This document shows, one piece after another, positions 11,196-25,235 of a stretch of 64,000 nt of DNA. The notes beneath the pieces were generated by a model. It made no database searches and was not told the origin of the DNA. It was given only the letters and a program-made list of their open reading frames with translations. The stretch's first letter is position 1. Each line of letters opens with the position of its first letter. Location of the stretch: NCBI RefSeq assembly GCF_052324685.1, contig NC_135219.1, positions 20,786,420-20,850,419 of the forward strand. The letters are read 5' to 3'. The stretch is from Brachyhypopomus gauderio (taxonomy: Eukaryota; Chordata; Actinopteri; Gymnotiformes; Hypopomidae). A program made the position numbers and the translations under genes.

Positions 11196-12144
11196 GCAGG
11201 GTGGTGCTGTGGTAGGGGCTGGGGGAGGAACAGAGCTTGGCCAACAGAACAATGATGGGAAGTGCAGAACGTTTGGCCCTGAATCTCACCATCACTCTTC
11301 TTCACGGTGCAGGAGGGGAGGGAACGAAACAAAGGAAGCGAATTAACTTTCTCATCCTTCCTGCTGGTGGTTTCTCATAAGAACCTGACTGATTGCTTTG
11401 TGCTGTTGGGGTGAGTCATGTGCTGGGGGGCGAACAATGCAGTCTGGAACGTGTGAAAGGTGGACTTCACCTTTTTGAGAAATTCCTGGGAGGTTTGTTC
11501 GTGATCACTGGATGTTTCAGGAAATGTCATATTCCTACAGTGATGTAGGAATCATTGGAAATGATTTCCAGTTTCTGCTGTAGTTATCTCTGCTGGATCC
11601 ATGAAAACTGATCCATGATCAGTAACATTAGGCAAAATACATTGTGATACCCCCAGGATTCAATAGCACACTTGTGGTGTTAGTGGTTTTCTAGGGCACA
11701 AGGCCAGTGCTGCTGTGATATGGTCATACTCCCTTCACTTCTCTCTCCCAGATTTGCAGGTCTGTCTTAAACGTCCTCCAGATGTGTTCTGTGGTGTTTA
11801 CATGCACTGACAAATGGATACGGCTCTCAACACAATCCTGACATCCTGAAAGTGTTAAGTTATATACTGTGGGCTTCTTGTACTTTACTGTAAACATATT
11901 GGAGTTTTTACTTCCTGCACTATATGGTTTAGCTACACGTATCAAAGGAAACCGAATCTGCACAGAAATAAAGGACTGATTGTTTACTACTATGAGACTC
12001 TAGAAAAAAGCTGACCACGGTTCCATACATACTTACTGGCCTAGTGCACCACTTTCTGGTTCTTTACTGGTCCCGTGTTTTCAGGGTCCTCTACTGCCCT
12101 GAGAGGGACATGAGTAGGTGGCTCGTTTGATTGGCTGTTTGATT

Positions 12145-12254
12145 GGCTGTCCTCTGGCATGTAGGTGTCACGGGGTCTGACCGGCTGTCCTCTGGCGTGT
12201 AGGTGTCACGGGGTCTGACTGGCTGTCCTCTGGAGTGCAGGTGTCATGAGTCTG
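12145..12254. repeat. 38-bp tandem repeat, about 3 copies
   Basis: Copies start at 12145, 12183 and 12221, each beginning GGCTGTCCTCTGG. The third copy is partial. Confidence 0.9.
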
Positions 12255-14478
12255 TGGGCGTCGTGGTACCATTATGTGAGCAAACAATAGACTGGAAAGC
12301 TTGGGAAGATCAGCTCTGCTTGGTTCTCTGTTGTTGCTCTTCCCTTGATGTCTTTCTGGAAAATGTCTGAAAGACTGAGCAACAGACAAAACATTACCAC
12401 TTGTAAGGCGTGGATGTGATTGGCTGACTGGAGGAGAAGGATGCGAGGACAAGAGAGAGATCCAATTGGTCAAGCGGCACTGATATCCTAATGACTATGA
12501 CTAAAAGCAGTTTTTTGAGCAGGGTTATTTTAGGGATTATAAACCCATAGCAGTAGTACAGCAACAGCACAAACCAGAGTTCTACTACTCCTGAACCACT
12601 GCTATGGGCCAGCTGGTTGTATATACAGACGACGAGTCAGATTGTGAAAACAGAGTCTCCATGCAAGCATCAGTGCAGTGAGTAGAAGGGCAAAAGAGAA
12701 GGCCTTTGTGTGGAGCCAGACATTACAAGCCACACATTATTCAGGCTATGTTACACTGCCCGGAGCACTTGAGAGACATGTTATTTCTGGGCTTTTCAGA
12801 TTAGACAGATACTGGCAAATAGTGGCGCTGGCAAAGCCGTGAAGCACATGGCTCTTTTTTCCACCACTGTCTCATCAGCTGCTCAGGATGTACAATAAGT
12901 CATCACTGCCAGGTAATAACGGCGTATCGCAGGAAATCACGAGGATATGAGAGCAATCGTCTGCTTAAATGCACTGTGAAAAAAACAAAAATCCCTTTGC
13001 AGTGTTCGTATAATAGAAAAGGTTAAAGTAAACGTTCCTCTCTCCTGCAGGTAAATTCACGATGCAGCTGTTTTCTTCGTATAAACCTCCCACCAAATGC
13101 GAGGTCAAACTTCCTCATGTGACACAGACAGACCCACAAGCCCATGGTCCTTTTGCGGAGTAGGAATTGTATGAAAACATCTGTCTGGCACACCGTTCTG
13201 TGCCTTCAGTTCAGGGGAAATGATGCCTTTCAACAGTCACAGCTATTTATAATCGTGAATTGGAAGTGCTTGATGCAGGGAGTCGGGAAGGCAATTACAA
13301 CAGGAAGTGACCCGTGTCCGCGTTTACAGTTCTCAAGGCAAGGCGGAGAGGAGTACATCGTGCAACAAATGAGTCAAAACAACGGTGTTCCCCACCAGCC
13401 ACAAGTGCCTAATCTAAAACCTCTGTAATGCACCTCTGGAGGGTGGCGAAGGGGGGGGGGGGGTGTCTAGTGTCCAGGGATTATAGTTCAATTATTGTGT
13501 TCCTAACAGCAAAACCGAGTCCAAAACTTCGTTAGGGAAGAAAGTGCACATCTGCTTTTGATCACAGCCGATGGCCCAAGGTCTCTATGTACCATGCTTT
13601 TGCAATGAGCTTCTTTGTGGGTGGCTTCATACACGTGACTACCAATGATGGATACCACTTACAATTTTCATTCTTAATTAGTTGATGTTTCTGATTAGGA
13701 TCGTTTCTGATTATGCCGCCGATGAAGGCAACAGAGAATGGATTTTACAACCGGCCCCGAACAATTACGCGCGAGAAGCTTCAGCCATGAGGGCCCAATT
13801 ACTCCGACTTTACCAGCCTCCGCCACTGTGACACCACCACCCTGACACCACACCGAAAGCATAAAAGTCATCCTGACAACGTTAGGGCCATAACGATGGA
13901 CAGAACAACGCAGACACTTTCTAATTCAAGCACGACCATAAAATGGAGGGTCAAACCAACACTAACACCAGTGGGGGACTGGAGGAACTCGCCAAACCTT
14001 TAAGGAGAGACAGATGTAATGGTGAGCCCAACAAAGGAACAAGTAATTAGGCAAACAGCGGCTCGGAAAACAACAGCTCACACTGCTCACAATGAAAAAC
14101 AAGCCTTGTTAATTAGATAAAGTAGTAATCCTTGTATTTGACTTTAAGCTACTGTTTATAGGCCATGTGCCTTTTCCTAGTTATTCTAAAAGAAATGAAT
14201 ATAAATAGAGTATAAAATTGGGGTTCATTCCAGAGGCGTATAAAAAGTGCTACTGTAAAGATGTCAGTGCAGCTCCTCTTTAATCCAAGGCCTTGTTTTG
14301 CATGTGGTTGCCATAGGGATGGCACTATAGTTACGATCTGGCTGTGGGTGTGTCTAATGGCAGTGGCTGACCAGCAGTGGTTTTGAAACAGGTCAGATGG
14401 GCAGTTAAGATGAGCAGGTAAGAAAAAGCGAGGCAAATATGCTCTTTGTAGTTTGCCCTGTGTGTGCATGGACTTTGC

Positions 14479-14520
14479 ACTTGCTGTCTCCTGCTGTCTC
14501 CTGCTGTCTCCTGCTGTCTC
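14479..14520. repeat. 10-bp tandem repeat, four copies
   Basis: CTGCTGTCTC repeated four times. Confidence 0.9.
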
Positions 14521-16578
14521 AAAAAGTGCCCCAGGAGACTCGTGAAGCTAAAACATGAAGAAGATAAAAAAAGGAACTCTGTGAGCTCAAGGTTTCTTTT
14601 CCTTAGCTGCTTTTGTGTTTCTTTCATGACCCCTTACCACAGAACCGCCTCCGCCAATCACGACAATACGAATATCTTTATAAGTAGATGAAAAGATATT
14701 ATCTTTATTTCTTTAATGCTCAGCATTACTGAACAATTCTGCAATCATAAACACTGTGAAGTTTTAAAGGAAGCAAATTCAAAGCACATGGATGGTCCCG
14801 AGATTAAATGCGTAAAATGAGGCTTTGCCTAGTTGACTATAAGATAAAATTATGGTGAACCGATATAAACACTGAAAATAGCATCGCCAATGTGGAGCAG
14901 ATGATCGTCCTTTGAAAGGAACCAGTGGGATTACGAGGCGGACGTTGCTGGTCAAAATCTTGAAGCCAAACCCTCAGAGAAAAACACCAGCAGCAAAAAC
15001 AGAGAGGAACAAAAACAACACAGTGATCAGAGACTCTCCAGCCAAGTCCGCTCATCGCAAAATTAAGTGAGCGATTTTTCTAATTTTCTTCTATCATTGT
15101 CGGTTAATATTTTTGCTTACTCTTACTGTCCACTGGTTCCACTTGGTGAAAATCCGAGGCACGGAGTCTGCTAGGACTGGCGTGTTTTTCCATTAGGACA
15201 GCGTTTCATGGCACACATTTCTCATGAGCATTAAGATCTTCCATTCTAATTCAATAGAGAGTCAGCGCAGGCATTTCCTACAAGTGTGCCAGGCAATATT
15301 CACCGACACTGTAACCGACTGAAGGGAACAAAGACAGTTGGCACACCGGATCATTCTAGGATGTGTGAGCATGGCACAGGAAACAGGCCTTTATTTTGCT
15401 CCAAATTTGCAAAATCCAGCTCCTGAACCCCGATTAATCCACGTCGCTCAGAGCACTGCTGTCCTTTCCGTTGTGGACGCGAGAGGTGCGAGATGGATGT
15501 TCTGGTCATCCCACCGGCCATTTGAAAAAACAGTGAGATATCTGCATAAACAAGATAACACTGACCCCTTGGTCACCGTGTTGGCAGAGACAGGCCTGGG
15601 TCAGACCTCCTGCCGCTTTATGGGTGTCAAAACACTTTTCCAGCTTTTTGAGCGATCCGTTTCGGAAGCATGCACTCATTTATCATACCTGGTCATTTGG
15701 CTTGTTCATATGGTCTAGACTGCTTTCCATAAACGACAAAGCAGTCTAAAATGAATAACTATTTAAGAATTTAAAATCAAATCAATTTAGCTAATGAATT
15801 AGGGTAAAATAATGCTGAGAGAATAACCTCATGTGTGAGTTTACCCAACAACAAAATGAACTTTTTAGGGTGAAGGGGGGGGGGGTTAGTGTAGAGAATA
15901 CTAGACTTGATTTAGAGGATGGGAAATATACTCAACAATGTACTCTGAAACATACTCAGAAAAATATTCAGCACAACATAAAAGTGACTGTTGCTCATCC
16001 CAGGCTGTGATTTATTATTCTCACATTCCCACCTATTTAAACATTTATACAAAATTATAAGAATGCCTGATGTTCCACAGAGCAGAAGCATTATTGTAGT
16101 GAACCTAGTCTACTCAAACTAGGACACTAGGAAAAAGTTGAGAGGTTTTCCTGTATGCAAGAGTAGTTCACCATAGCTCAGATCTGTTTAGATTAACAGC
16201 ATTACACTGGCATGCTGAGCTGGTTAACCATCTTCTAATATCTGCATGATATCCATATTCATGATATCTTCTAACATCTTCAAACATGGAGATCTCTGGC
16301 CAGGATCTACTTTTCATTCCTTGAGTTATGTTCAGCGGAAGGCGTGCTGTGCCATCACATGTGCGCATGCGCATATATACACACACCCACACACACACAC
16401 ACCAGCCAAAGACGTGGCAGTGCTGTATTTATTTTCTGCGAGGTCCAACCGTGGAGGGATTGAGTGCTGACGTGTGTGACACGAGCGTGTGAAGGCGAGT
16501 GGTGTGAGTGTGGCCACTTCAGCCCCGTGCTGAAAAACCCAAGGTGCACGACTGGAATTGTAATGACGCGTCTCCTCT

Positions 16579-16617
<39 letters not shown>
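16579..16617. repeat. (GT)n microsatellite
   Basis: Uninterrupted TG run. A shorter CA-rich run lies at about 16379-16402. Confidence 0.95.
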
Positions 16618-16619
<2 letters not shown>

Positions 16620-17371
16620 ATTCGCTGGTTTAGCACGCCATGGGCGCCTGACTTTGTAGATCCTATGGGGAACATGATTTTTAAAAATTTGTTTGTGCAG
16701 ACCTTATATAGAGACTGGACAATCTGTTTTTTGGGTATTTTGTGTTTCTTCAGTGATTTTGAGCTGGCTGTGTACACGTTTCCTGTTCTGTCAACAAGTG
16801 TTGAGTGGGCTTGTATTTTAGAACTGAACTCATTCAAGTTTAATGTTTCACCTAATTTTTATGTCATCTTGATTTCCATTTGAAATTAAAATTGTGTTAA
16901 AAATGTTTGTTGTGAGCAGCAGAGAATGGGCAGCCTTTGCAAAGCAAGAGTGACGGATCTGATATTCCTTTGGCTGGAAAATGAAATTATAGATGAGGGG
17001 GTAGTGGCTTTTATTTATCGGGTTGTGTCTATGCCCTTATCTCCCATGCGGTTGCTAAGAAGTTAAATAATGTTATGAAGACTCGGCTAGCCCTGAAACA
17101 GATCATTTACATAAATCTTACATCGCTGCCATTTTTGCCAGCCACTGTGCTGTGGGAAGAAAAAAAAAACGATGCGCTATACTAAGGCCATTACTTACCT
17201 TTTAGTAAGCTTGGACAATCAATTGTTTTTGTTTAGCTAATTAACATTTACCTACAATTAATGTGTAAGAATTATAGTTAGCTTGTAAATGTATGTTTTT
17301 CTGGTACTATTGGATCAGTTGTTCTTGTTGTACTGGATAGACAAGGGAGGGTAGGGGGGGTTCAAGGGTTA

Positions 17372-18085
17372 GAGTAAGGATGTGAGAGTAAGGATGTGAG
17401 AGTAAGGATGTAAGAGTAAGGATGTGAGAGTAAGAATGTTTGAGTAAGGATATAAGAGTAAAGATGTGAGAGTAAGGATGTAAGAGTAAGGATGTTTGAG
17501 TAAGGATGTGAAAGTAAGGATGTGAGAGTAAGGATGTTTGAGTAAGGAAGTGAGAGTAAGGATGTGAGAGTAAAGATGTGAGAGTAAGGATGTTTGAGTA
17601 AGGATGTTTGAGTAAGGATGTAAGAGTACGGATGTGAGAGTAAGTATGTGAGAGTAAGGATGTTTGAGTAAGGATGTAAGAGTAAGGATGTGAGAGTAAG
17701 GATGTAAGAGTAAGGATGTGAGAGTAAGGATGTAAGAGTAAGGATGTTTGAGTAAGGATGTGAAAGTAAGGATGTGAGAGTAAGGATGTTTGAGTAAGGA
17801 AGTGAGAGTAAGGATGTGAGAGTAAAGATGTGAGAGTAAGGATGTTTGAGTAAGGATGTTTGAGTAAGGATGTAAGAGTACGGATGTGAGAGTAAGGATG
17901 TGAGAGTAAGGATGTTTGAGTAAGGATGTAAGAGTAAGGATGTGAGAGTAAGGATGTGAGAGTAAGGATGTGAGAGTAAGGATGTTTGAGTAAGGATGTA
18001 AGAGTAAGGATGTGAGAGTAAGGATGTGAGAGTAAGGATGTGAGAGTAAGGATGTAAGAGTAAGGATGTGAGAGTAAGGATGTTT
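17372..18085. repeat. 14-bp minisatellite with a 252-bp higher-order period
   Basis: About fifty copies of a 14-bp unit close to GTAAGGATGTGAGA, with variants ending TTTGA or TAAGA. A marker variant (GTGAAAG) recurs at 17510 and 17762, and another (GTACGG) at 17627 and 17879; both are 252 bp apart, which is 18 units. So a block of 18 units was itself duplicated. The unit lacks stops in the three minus frames and this yields long artefact frames. Confidence 0.96.
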
Positions 18086-18089
18086 GTAT

Positions 18090-20480
18090 GCCAGCATGTG
18101 AGGATGAAAGACAAAGCCATTTCATGGCAAACATTTTGCAGAACAAGCAAATGGAAAACACATTTTAACAGAGACCAGAGTGGAAAAAGGGGTACATACA
18201 AACTCGGTCAAAAGGGAAAAAAGAAATCAATTTAAAAAGAGTGTCAAGAAAGCATGGTCATAGACCTCCGCTGCCCTCAAATAGTCCTGCCGAGCTTGAA
18301 TAAGAAAACGACATCATCCTCTTCCTCTGAAACAAGCCCATATCCTCACTGGGGTCACCGTGAGATCTCGCATCGTTATCGATAGTGAGTGAGAGTGAGC
18401 ACGTCTCTGCTCTCTTTCTCGAGGAGCGCCGCCAGCACGCAGCGGTTTCTCGTTGTGTCCCACCTTCCCGATCCTTCGCCCTCGACGGCGTCAGACCGTC
18501 ATTACTGAGCAAGGCCGACCTCGTGTCAGTGTTAGGGGGCGGAGCGTCCTGGTGAGAGAAGGCCTAGCTGTGACATTACTAAGGATTTTATAATACACCC
18601 CCACGTACGCACAGCACTGGTTACTAGCACCTATAGGTCTCACACTGGATGTGAAATGAAGTTGTGCGCGTGTGTTGACAAGCTATAAAGGGAGGTCCAA
18701 ACCAACGCGCACCCCCTCCCCTATGTGTGCTTGCAGTTTCATTAACATTCCTGTTACGGCTCTGGGACGCCGGTTTTATTAACGGCTCCCCAGTAGTCCT
18801 GGAGGCATGGCCCAAACACTCGGCCTTGTTCTCCACATGGTGACCCCTCTGCCTGTGGTTGCCTGGTGACAGCGTCCCCGGGGAGATGCAGAGGCCATGC
18901 GCGAGGCGAGGGGGGAGTTTGGGGGTGGGGGGGGGGCTGGGGGACCCTGCTCCTCTTCCTGTTGATCCTGTGTCGGATTCCCGACCCGCCGCTTCCCACG
19001 TTGACACAAATACGCACAAGCCGCAACACGACTTCCTGTGTGGAAATGGTGAACAATAAAGGACGCGGCGCTCGGGAGCTCCGTGAACGCTGCGTCACGC
19101 CTCGTTCGAAGCCCCAAGGCTTGTTTCCCTCAGCGCATCATCACGGGGGGGGGGGGGCGCCCAGTTCCCGTTTCCAATGACAGCAAAACACTCGCGCGTC
19201 AGTACGCTGTGCCATGTTAGTGAATGGTGGCCTCATTTTTGTGTGTGCGCTCTGCAGTTGCAAATGTCCTGGTACCAGCGACACCTTTTTTTAACGACTT
19301 TTCCAGGCAGTGTTTGCTGTTCACAGTCTCGGCCTCATCCCGCAGACCTTAAACCACTCGACGATTGAGTTGCAGTTAGCGCTTTGCACAATACTCCACA
19401 AACGTGTTAAATAACAGCGGTGGAGCCCGAGCTGCTATGCTTCGGCACGCATTAGACTTTTCTCTCAAGCAATTAACTGCTAAGACCTGCCAAGATACAC
19501 AGGCTAGGGCTTGATTTGTTTATGGTAGTGGCAATCAGTCTCTCTCTCTCTCACACAACTATGAAAATGGAATTGCTCTGTGGTACTCGTGCGACTGCCC
19601 ATCTTAGATCATTTTCCTAAATACACTTTGGACTACTGACATCAGAACTATCTTAATCTAAAATACCAAGAAGCTTGACAGCTTGACAGAGACTCTGTAA
19701 AATTCACCTCACAGACGTGGACACGCACGAGAAGCTCTCCTGACGGCTTCAGACGTTCTTATCTGACCCTGCGACAGTACGGTTGTGCTCGCCGCTTGCG
19801 CAGACCAGACGGTTCTCCCCTGATGAACTTTAACAGGAAGGTTTTTTTTTTTTGCTGGTATGGACTAAATTATTAGATTATTTTGCGATACTCACTCTTA
19901 ACTGTTTCTTTTTAGCAGCTTGCCACGCAAAGCCTTTGCAGTGTCGCTATGGCGTGCAAATACTTCCAGCAGTTCCTTTTGAGGTTCACCCACAGAGTTG
20001 CTCATTGTGAGAAACATATTGTGTTTTTCCAAAAAAAAATTAAATGTATTTGCCAGATGTTGTAAATCTGCTCTTATCATTCAGAGAAATGGATTTAGTT
20101 AAATATTGTTTTGATGCATTTGGACACGTGTTTTCCCTTTCAGTAGAATATTATGTTCTTTGTATAAAGAGGTGCTTCAGTGCACTCTCAATATGCTGTT
20201 GGTTAGAAGCATGTATTCATGTTTTCATTGGACACTTATTGTTCTACAGGTGTAGCGTGAGATAAACCATACATTCCCATACACTATTTGTGTATACAGG
20301 TGCACCTTATAAAAGGGGGCAGGTTATCTCTGACCTGACTGCGTGTATACTTTTGAAGCATGTTAATCTAATGATTTATAAGACAAATATAAACAGTGAA
20401 AGTTAACATCCTATATATGAATTGATTATTACTGAAATATTTAAATACATTTAAAATGACTCTTTACACCGCGATTTTTT
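18090..20480. other. Intergenic with a CpG-richer patch at 18270-18550 and 18750-19170
   Basis: CpG is more frequent here than in most of the first 40 kb and includes poly(G) runs (about 18930, 19145). I see no recognisable exon or promoter. A distal enhancer or an unlinked non-coding transcript start are both possible. Confidence 0.35.
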
Positions 20481-20489
20481 CAGAGGTTC

Positions 20490-20640
20490 GGTTCCCACAA
20501 GTGCTCAGCATATGTGAGAAGTTCTTCAAGAGCATCACAGGTGGCTGCCTCATGAAGCTTGTTCAGAACACCAAGAGCTCAAATCTGTCATCAAAGTAAA
20601 TGGCGACTGCTTCAGAGAATCCAAAATCTAAGACAGTCAA
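20490..20640 (+). mobile_element. Tc1-like transposon relic (transposase C-terminus)
   Basis: Around 20550-20630 the plus strand reads CLMKLVQNTKSSNLSSK followed by VNGDCFRESKI and a stop. This resembles the C-terminal end of fish Tc1-like transposases, which typically read as MKLVERMPRV then a segment with KGGYFEEPRI before the stop. The rest of the transposon was not found, so it is a short dead piece. Confidence 0.5.
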
Positions 20641-21617
20641 AATTTGTTTAACACAGCATAATCAGATTATTTTGTTGTTTCAATATCTTCTCTGCTTTTC
20701 TAAAATGCACAAAATGCAATGAACAAAGAGCATGTGTCGCTTCTGGAGGTACTGGAGGTGCAAGACATGTATTTTTCACAACACAACAGGTGATGAGCGA
20801 TAGGTAAGACTTTCCGGTAAGAAACGCAAACTACAGTTACAGACATGCTTACAGACAATCTTACAGACATGCCCCTAACAGCACTGGCAATCTGTCAGAC
20901 GTGATGAACCACATGACAAAGGAATTAAGCAACACTGTGAAACGCAGGTGTCATGTAATTGTGATCCACAGGTTCCTCTCTTATGTCTCGTGTCTCAGGT
21001 GATGGGAGAATGGAGAGAGTGCTGAGAAAGACCCCAAAGGCCCAAGGTCAAGCTCTACCCTCTGGAGTCCTGCAAGTCTCCCCTGATGGACACAATGTCT
21101 TGCAGTGGTAGCATCTCCTGTCCATCAAGTGTATGGGAAAGCGACGCCCAAGTGATCAACGGTGCGGCCTGTGTTTGGATTACTGTCCAAGGCCTTTGTC
21201 CAGTTAGCATTGTGGTTGTAAGAGGGCCTGACCTGTGAACACTGCAAAAAAACAAAACCATACACCCCCCCCCCCCCCCCCCAAAGCACTGCCACTCTCA
21301 GTGCAGACCCTGAACACACCACCATCAACATGGCAGGATACGAACAAAAACTGCTTTTCAGAAGGCAAGGACAGGGTCTGACTTCTGACTCACTGAATTT
21401 ATAAATAAGCTTTGAGCAAGAGTGTTGTCCTGCCACACATGGTCAACAGCATTCTGGCAAAAATATCGCATTGCTCTGTTTGTCAGAAGAGCATGTATAC
21501 ACGTTTGTCTCAACTCTTTGTACCCTTGTCTGGTAAACACAGGAAAAATAAAGCTTTGAATTTCAGTTCAAAGTAAGAGACTCTGGGAACTTGCCGGACA
21601 CTCTCAGCCCCTCAACT

Positions 21618-21618
<1 letters not shown>

Positions 21619-21653
<35 letters not shown>
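21619..21653. repeat. Poly(C) tract of about 35 bases
   Basis: Uninterrupted C run. Its exact length in the genome is uncertain, since such runs are often misread. Confidence 0.9.
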
Positions 21654-22612
21654 TTACCGTGCAGACCCACTGGCATAAACAAAAAAGAGAAGTTGCTGCA
21701 GTTTAATAAGTCAAAGCGGCTAATACAAAAAATGCCGCAAAAAATCTGGGCGAAACGTGTGAGCGTTTTGTTTGAACTGGCTGAATCCACTTCAAGGCAC
21801 ATCTTCATATAGACACGCAGGGGAAGTGTGAAGAAATCCTCTCATACGCTTTTCACCACAGCACTGCGAGGTCATTAGTGCAGATTAGTTGAGAAACAGA
21901 GGAAAGCGTTTGACTCCTCAGAAACGCTCCATCTGCTGTTGCCACTCCTCCTGATTAGTGTCTGTACATCCACACTTTGACAAAAGGAGCTTTTAAAAAC
22001 CTCTGAACACTCGGAGTGCTTTGTAAGCACATGAAGTGTCCATTATAAGGCAGAAGTCTTATAGCCAGTTTGGTTTATACAGGGAGAAAGAGTTTGTCTC
22101 TATTCCTCCCTTCAACCTCCGCCCACAAACACCCCTAAACTACTTTTAAAACATGTTTTCAAAAAGCGTTTTCATTACAGCGCGGGAAAAAGGAAACACT
22201 AATGTTTCAGTGAGGAAACACCTTGACCTCACCATGTCCTTTGAAAATAGTGTAACAGGAATTAGAAAGAAGAAATCTGTGTTGTTATACGCTGAGCTAT
22301 TTTGATCTATGATGATAATTGTTTTCTCTGATGATGATAACAGACGATAATTTGACTTTAACCAGGTGAATTAGTGGATGTGCAAAAGACTGCAAGAGTT
22401 CCAACAGCATTTTTAATGAAGCACTCATGGTCTCTCGTCTGATTCCCTGTTTGTTTACATGAGTAGAAATTCTTTTCAATGTCAATAATAGGGCTAGTCA
22501 GAGGGTTACATATTAGTAAAGAAAAGTGCATATGAACAGTAAGTTCATATATCATTCAATAACATTCACAGGGCTTAAATGAAACAGTGACACATCAGTC
22601 CCCTTATCTTTT

Positions 22613-22640
22613 TTTGTCTCTCTCTCTCTCTCTCTCACTA

Positions 22641-22671
<31 letters not shown>

Positions 22672-22672
22672 A
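22613..22672. repeat. Compound (CT)n-(C)n-(CA)n simple repeat
   Basis: A CT run, then about 16 C, then a CA run, all contiguous. Confidence 0.9.
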
Positions 22673-22783
22673 CTCAGCAGGAGGGAAATGTAGCCTCTCC
22701 AAATCTTTCTGTTTGAATCACCAATTACAGGCAGCCTGGTTAGGTGCACAGCCCATGTCCAAGTAGCCCTTTATTGCCTGTCC

Positions 22784-22852
22784 CGGCCCGTCCCGGCCCG
22801 TCCCGGCCCGTCCCGGCCCGTCCCGGCCTGTCCCGGCCTGTCCCGGCCCGCT
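22784..22852. repeat. GC-rich 10-bp tandem repeat
   Basis: About seven copies of TCCCGGCCCG, two of them with CCTG in place of CCCG. Confidence 0.93.
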
Positions 22853-24139
22853 CCCTTGACTCTGGATGCGTGGGCAGTCTGAACAAAGCCAATGCCGATG
22901 AAACACCTCTATACCTACCTGCAATGGAAGCAAGCAGCCGCATGCTTTTCTGCAGTATGGCGTCGTTTGTGCGGCCCTGAAGGCATTCCTGGGCCTGCCC
23001 TGGTTGGGGCTGCCCCCTGGTTGAGTCTGTCCTGCGTGTGACGGTGCGAAATTTGTCAGGATACAGCCTCGATTTGACAGGGCGAGGACACAGCACGGGG
23101 ACCTCGTTTTGATGCAGAAATTGCAGTGTCATGGGGGTTGGCTATTGTTTTCAATTACTCAGCCTGGGCATGACCAGGCCAGGCCCGTTCGCAAGGTTCA
23201 TGGGAACGTTTGCTCCAGTGTTCATCTCCAGAGGCTGAAAATATGTGATCAGAGCTCATTCACAAGCACTTGACAGCTGCTTTTTTTCTACTGATTGTCA
23301 CACAAACCATCGACAGTTAAATAAATATACCTGTTAAACCAAACGAGGTGCAATTTGTTTGATTGTATTCAATGAATATTCAATTCATGGTCTTTGTGCT
23401 TTATGACTTTGAATATGGTTATGATTTTTAAGAAGTATCTTCCAACAGGTAACAGGCTCCATCTCTGGGGATGCGGGATGCCACTGATACTTACACTCGT
23501 TTCATGGGTCAAGATTGATTCACCGTTTAACTGATTTTGAAAAGCGAATCAATGCCGATACTGATTACTTTTCAAGACTGAATAAATTTGTATTTAGTTT
23601 CATTCTACACCATACGCAATTTGGCATGTTTTTTCTTGCAAATGAATCAGTAACTTGTGATTGGCTTTTTGACCACCTTGTTGCAACAAATTCAATCTGC
23701 ATTTCTTAAAAGAAACTAATGCACAAAGACAATGCAAATTACTTATTAACATACCATTATCCACTGAATCAGATGGGGGGCAAGGGGGGTGTTGAACGTA
23801 AGTTTTAAAAAATAGGACGGGACAGGACGTGAAATACGGACATGTCCCGGGAAATACGGACGTTTGGTCACCATAATCCCTATGAAAACATTCCCCCATA
23901 CACACACTTCCAAACCCCTACCAGAGTAAACCAACGTGTTGCAGCTATTGTTCAGGTGGACGACCCACTTCAAGAGAATAAACCTTCCCGACAGACTGAC
24001 AAATGTTCACGTCTTTTACAAGAGATCAGCTTCAACACACAGAAAGGTTAATGGCGCGTGCAACAGCCAGAAGCACTTTACGTTAAAAGGATAATTTCTT
24101 AGTCTCGGCCCTGTCGTGGCAGCATGTGCTACAAACAAA

Positions 24140-24290
24140 GACCAGCTCGTTTAAACAGCGCTCGAGCACGAGCGCGAGCTGCGTTCGTAGCGCGGCGCGA
24201 GCACTGCGATAGGCATCGGCTCGCGCCAAACCGCCTCGGCGCAAAGCTGTCTCGCCCCGCGCGCTCGGACGCAATCCGGCTATCTCAGAT
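24140..24290. other. CpG-dense patch
   Basis: A short block with very frequent CG dinucleotides and several GAGCGCGAGC-like partial palindromes, inside otherwise AT-rich sequence. It has no recognisable exon. It may be an unmethylated regulatory patch or a small CpG island. Confidence 0.5.
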
Positions 24291-25235
24291 CACACAGTTA
24301 AGTCATTTTGGGGCGGCACAAAAACGGGCTTTTGGGGATTCTTTGCAGCGTTACCTTGTCTCTCCGTATCAGTTCGCGTGGGCAAGGCAGGGGACATTAA
24401 AACCTCTCTGTTGTCTGCAACATTAGCGAGAGATTACACGTAATAAGGGCCTGGATGGGCTCGCAATCAGAGGCTGATTGCTTTGGCTGTTCATGAGAGT
24501 GGCACTGCTGTTTGATGTGCTCACCAAAGAGCACAGCGTCTCTGTCTGATTCCCTGCCTCATCGTGATAGGAGTGTTAAACAACGCTGAACCGGAACATC
24601 AGACTGCAGCCGTCTTTCGTGGGCCTTGGCGAAGACACATATTCTCCAGACGGACCAACCTGCTCTCATGCAAAGAGTTTGCGTGAAATAACGCAAGAGA
24701 AGGGAAGGAACTGGTAAATCATAGATGCTCCCATGAACAAAGCAAAAGCACCCACCATCTGCGCTGGATTTAAATATTCATACAACATATTGGGCTTATT
24801 TTCCAGAGATCAAGTCCGTCTTGTACCACTATAAAGTGGTGCTGTGGTATTAAAAATACTGCTTGGTCTAGGACTAGACCACTGCACCTAGACTTAAATG
24901 AAGCCATAGGCTATTGCAATGGATAATGTTCTTGTTGAAACTAAAATAATAAATAAAGTAAGCATTGAAATGAGAGTTAATTCACTGAATTCCAGTCAAG
25001 GCTAGAGGTCATCCAGAGAGGTGCATGTCAAAAGCAAATAATCCCAATAATAATCCCAATAATAGTCCCAATCCCAAATACTGGATATTTCAGAGGACGT
25101 TTTGGTTTTTGAGGTGGCAGTCTTGAGTGTTCCTGTATTCCTATAAAAACAAGAATGTGGAGTTTGGAAAGCAACCAGCTAGACCTTTTTTTGTTTGTTT
25201 TCTTTGTTTCTTTATTCAAACCTTAATCTCCATAT

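Larger units (their letters stand above)
11200..17370. other. Intergenic, no gene seen
   Basis: Contains the 38-bp and 10-bp tandem repeats and a (GT)n tract listed separately. No open frame showed family features. Confidence 0.4.
20640..25235. other. Intergenic, no gene seen
   Basis: Holds poly(C) tracts (21263-21281 region; 21619-21653), a GC-rich 10-bp repeat and a CpG-dense patch listed separately. No gene recognised. Confidence 0.4.

Noticed and set aside
10542-11332. Proline- and cysteine-rich minus-strand frames
   Set aside because: Translation of the G-rich repeat and of the (CA)n tract; no domain.
17307-18161. Long minus-strand open frames of 240-280 residues (repeated HPYSHILTLTSLLS)
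   Set aside because: They are produced by the 14-bp repeat, which has no stop in any minus frame; three overlapping frames are open at once, and there is no family similarity.
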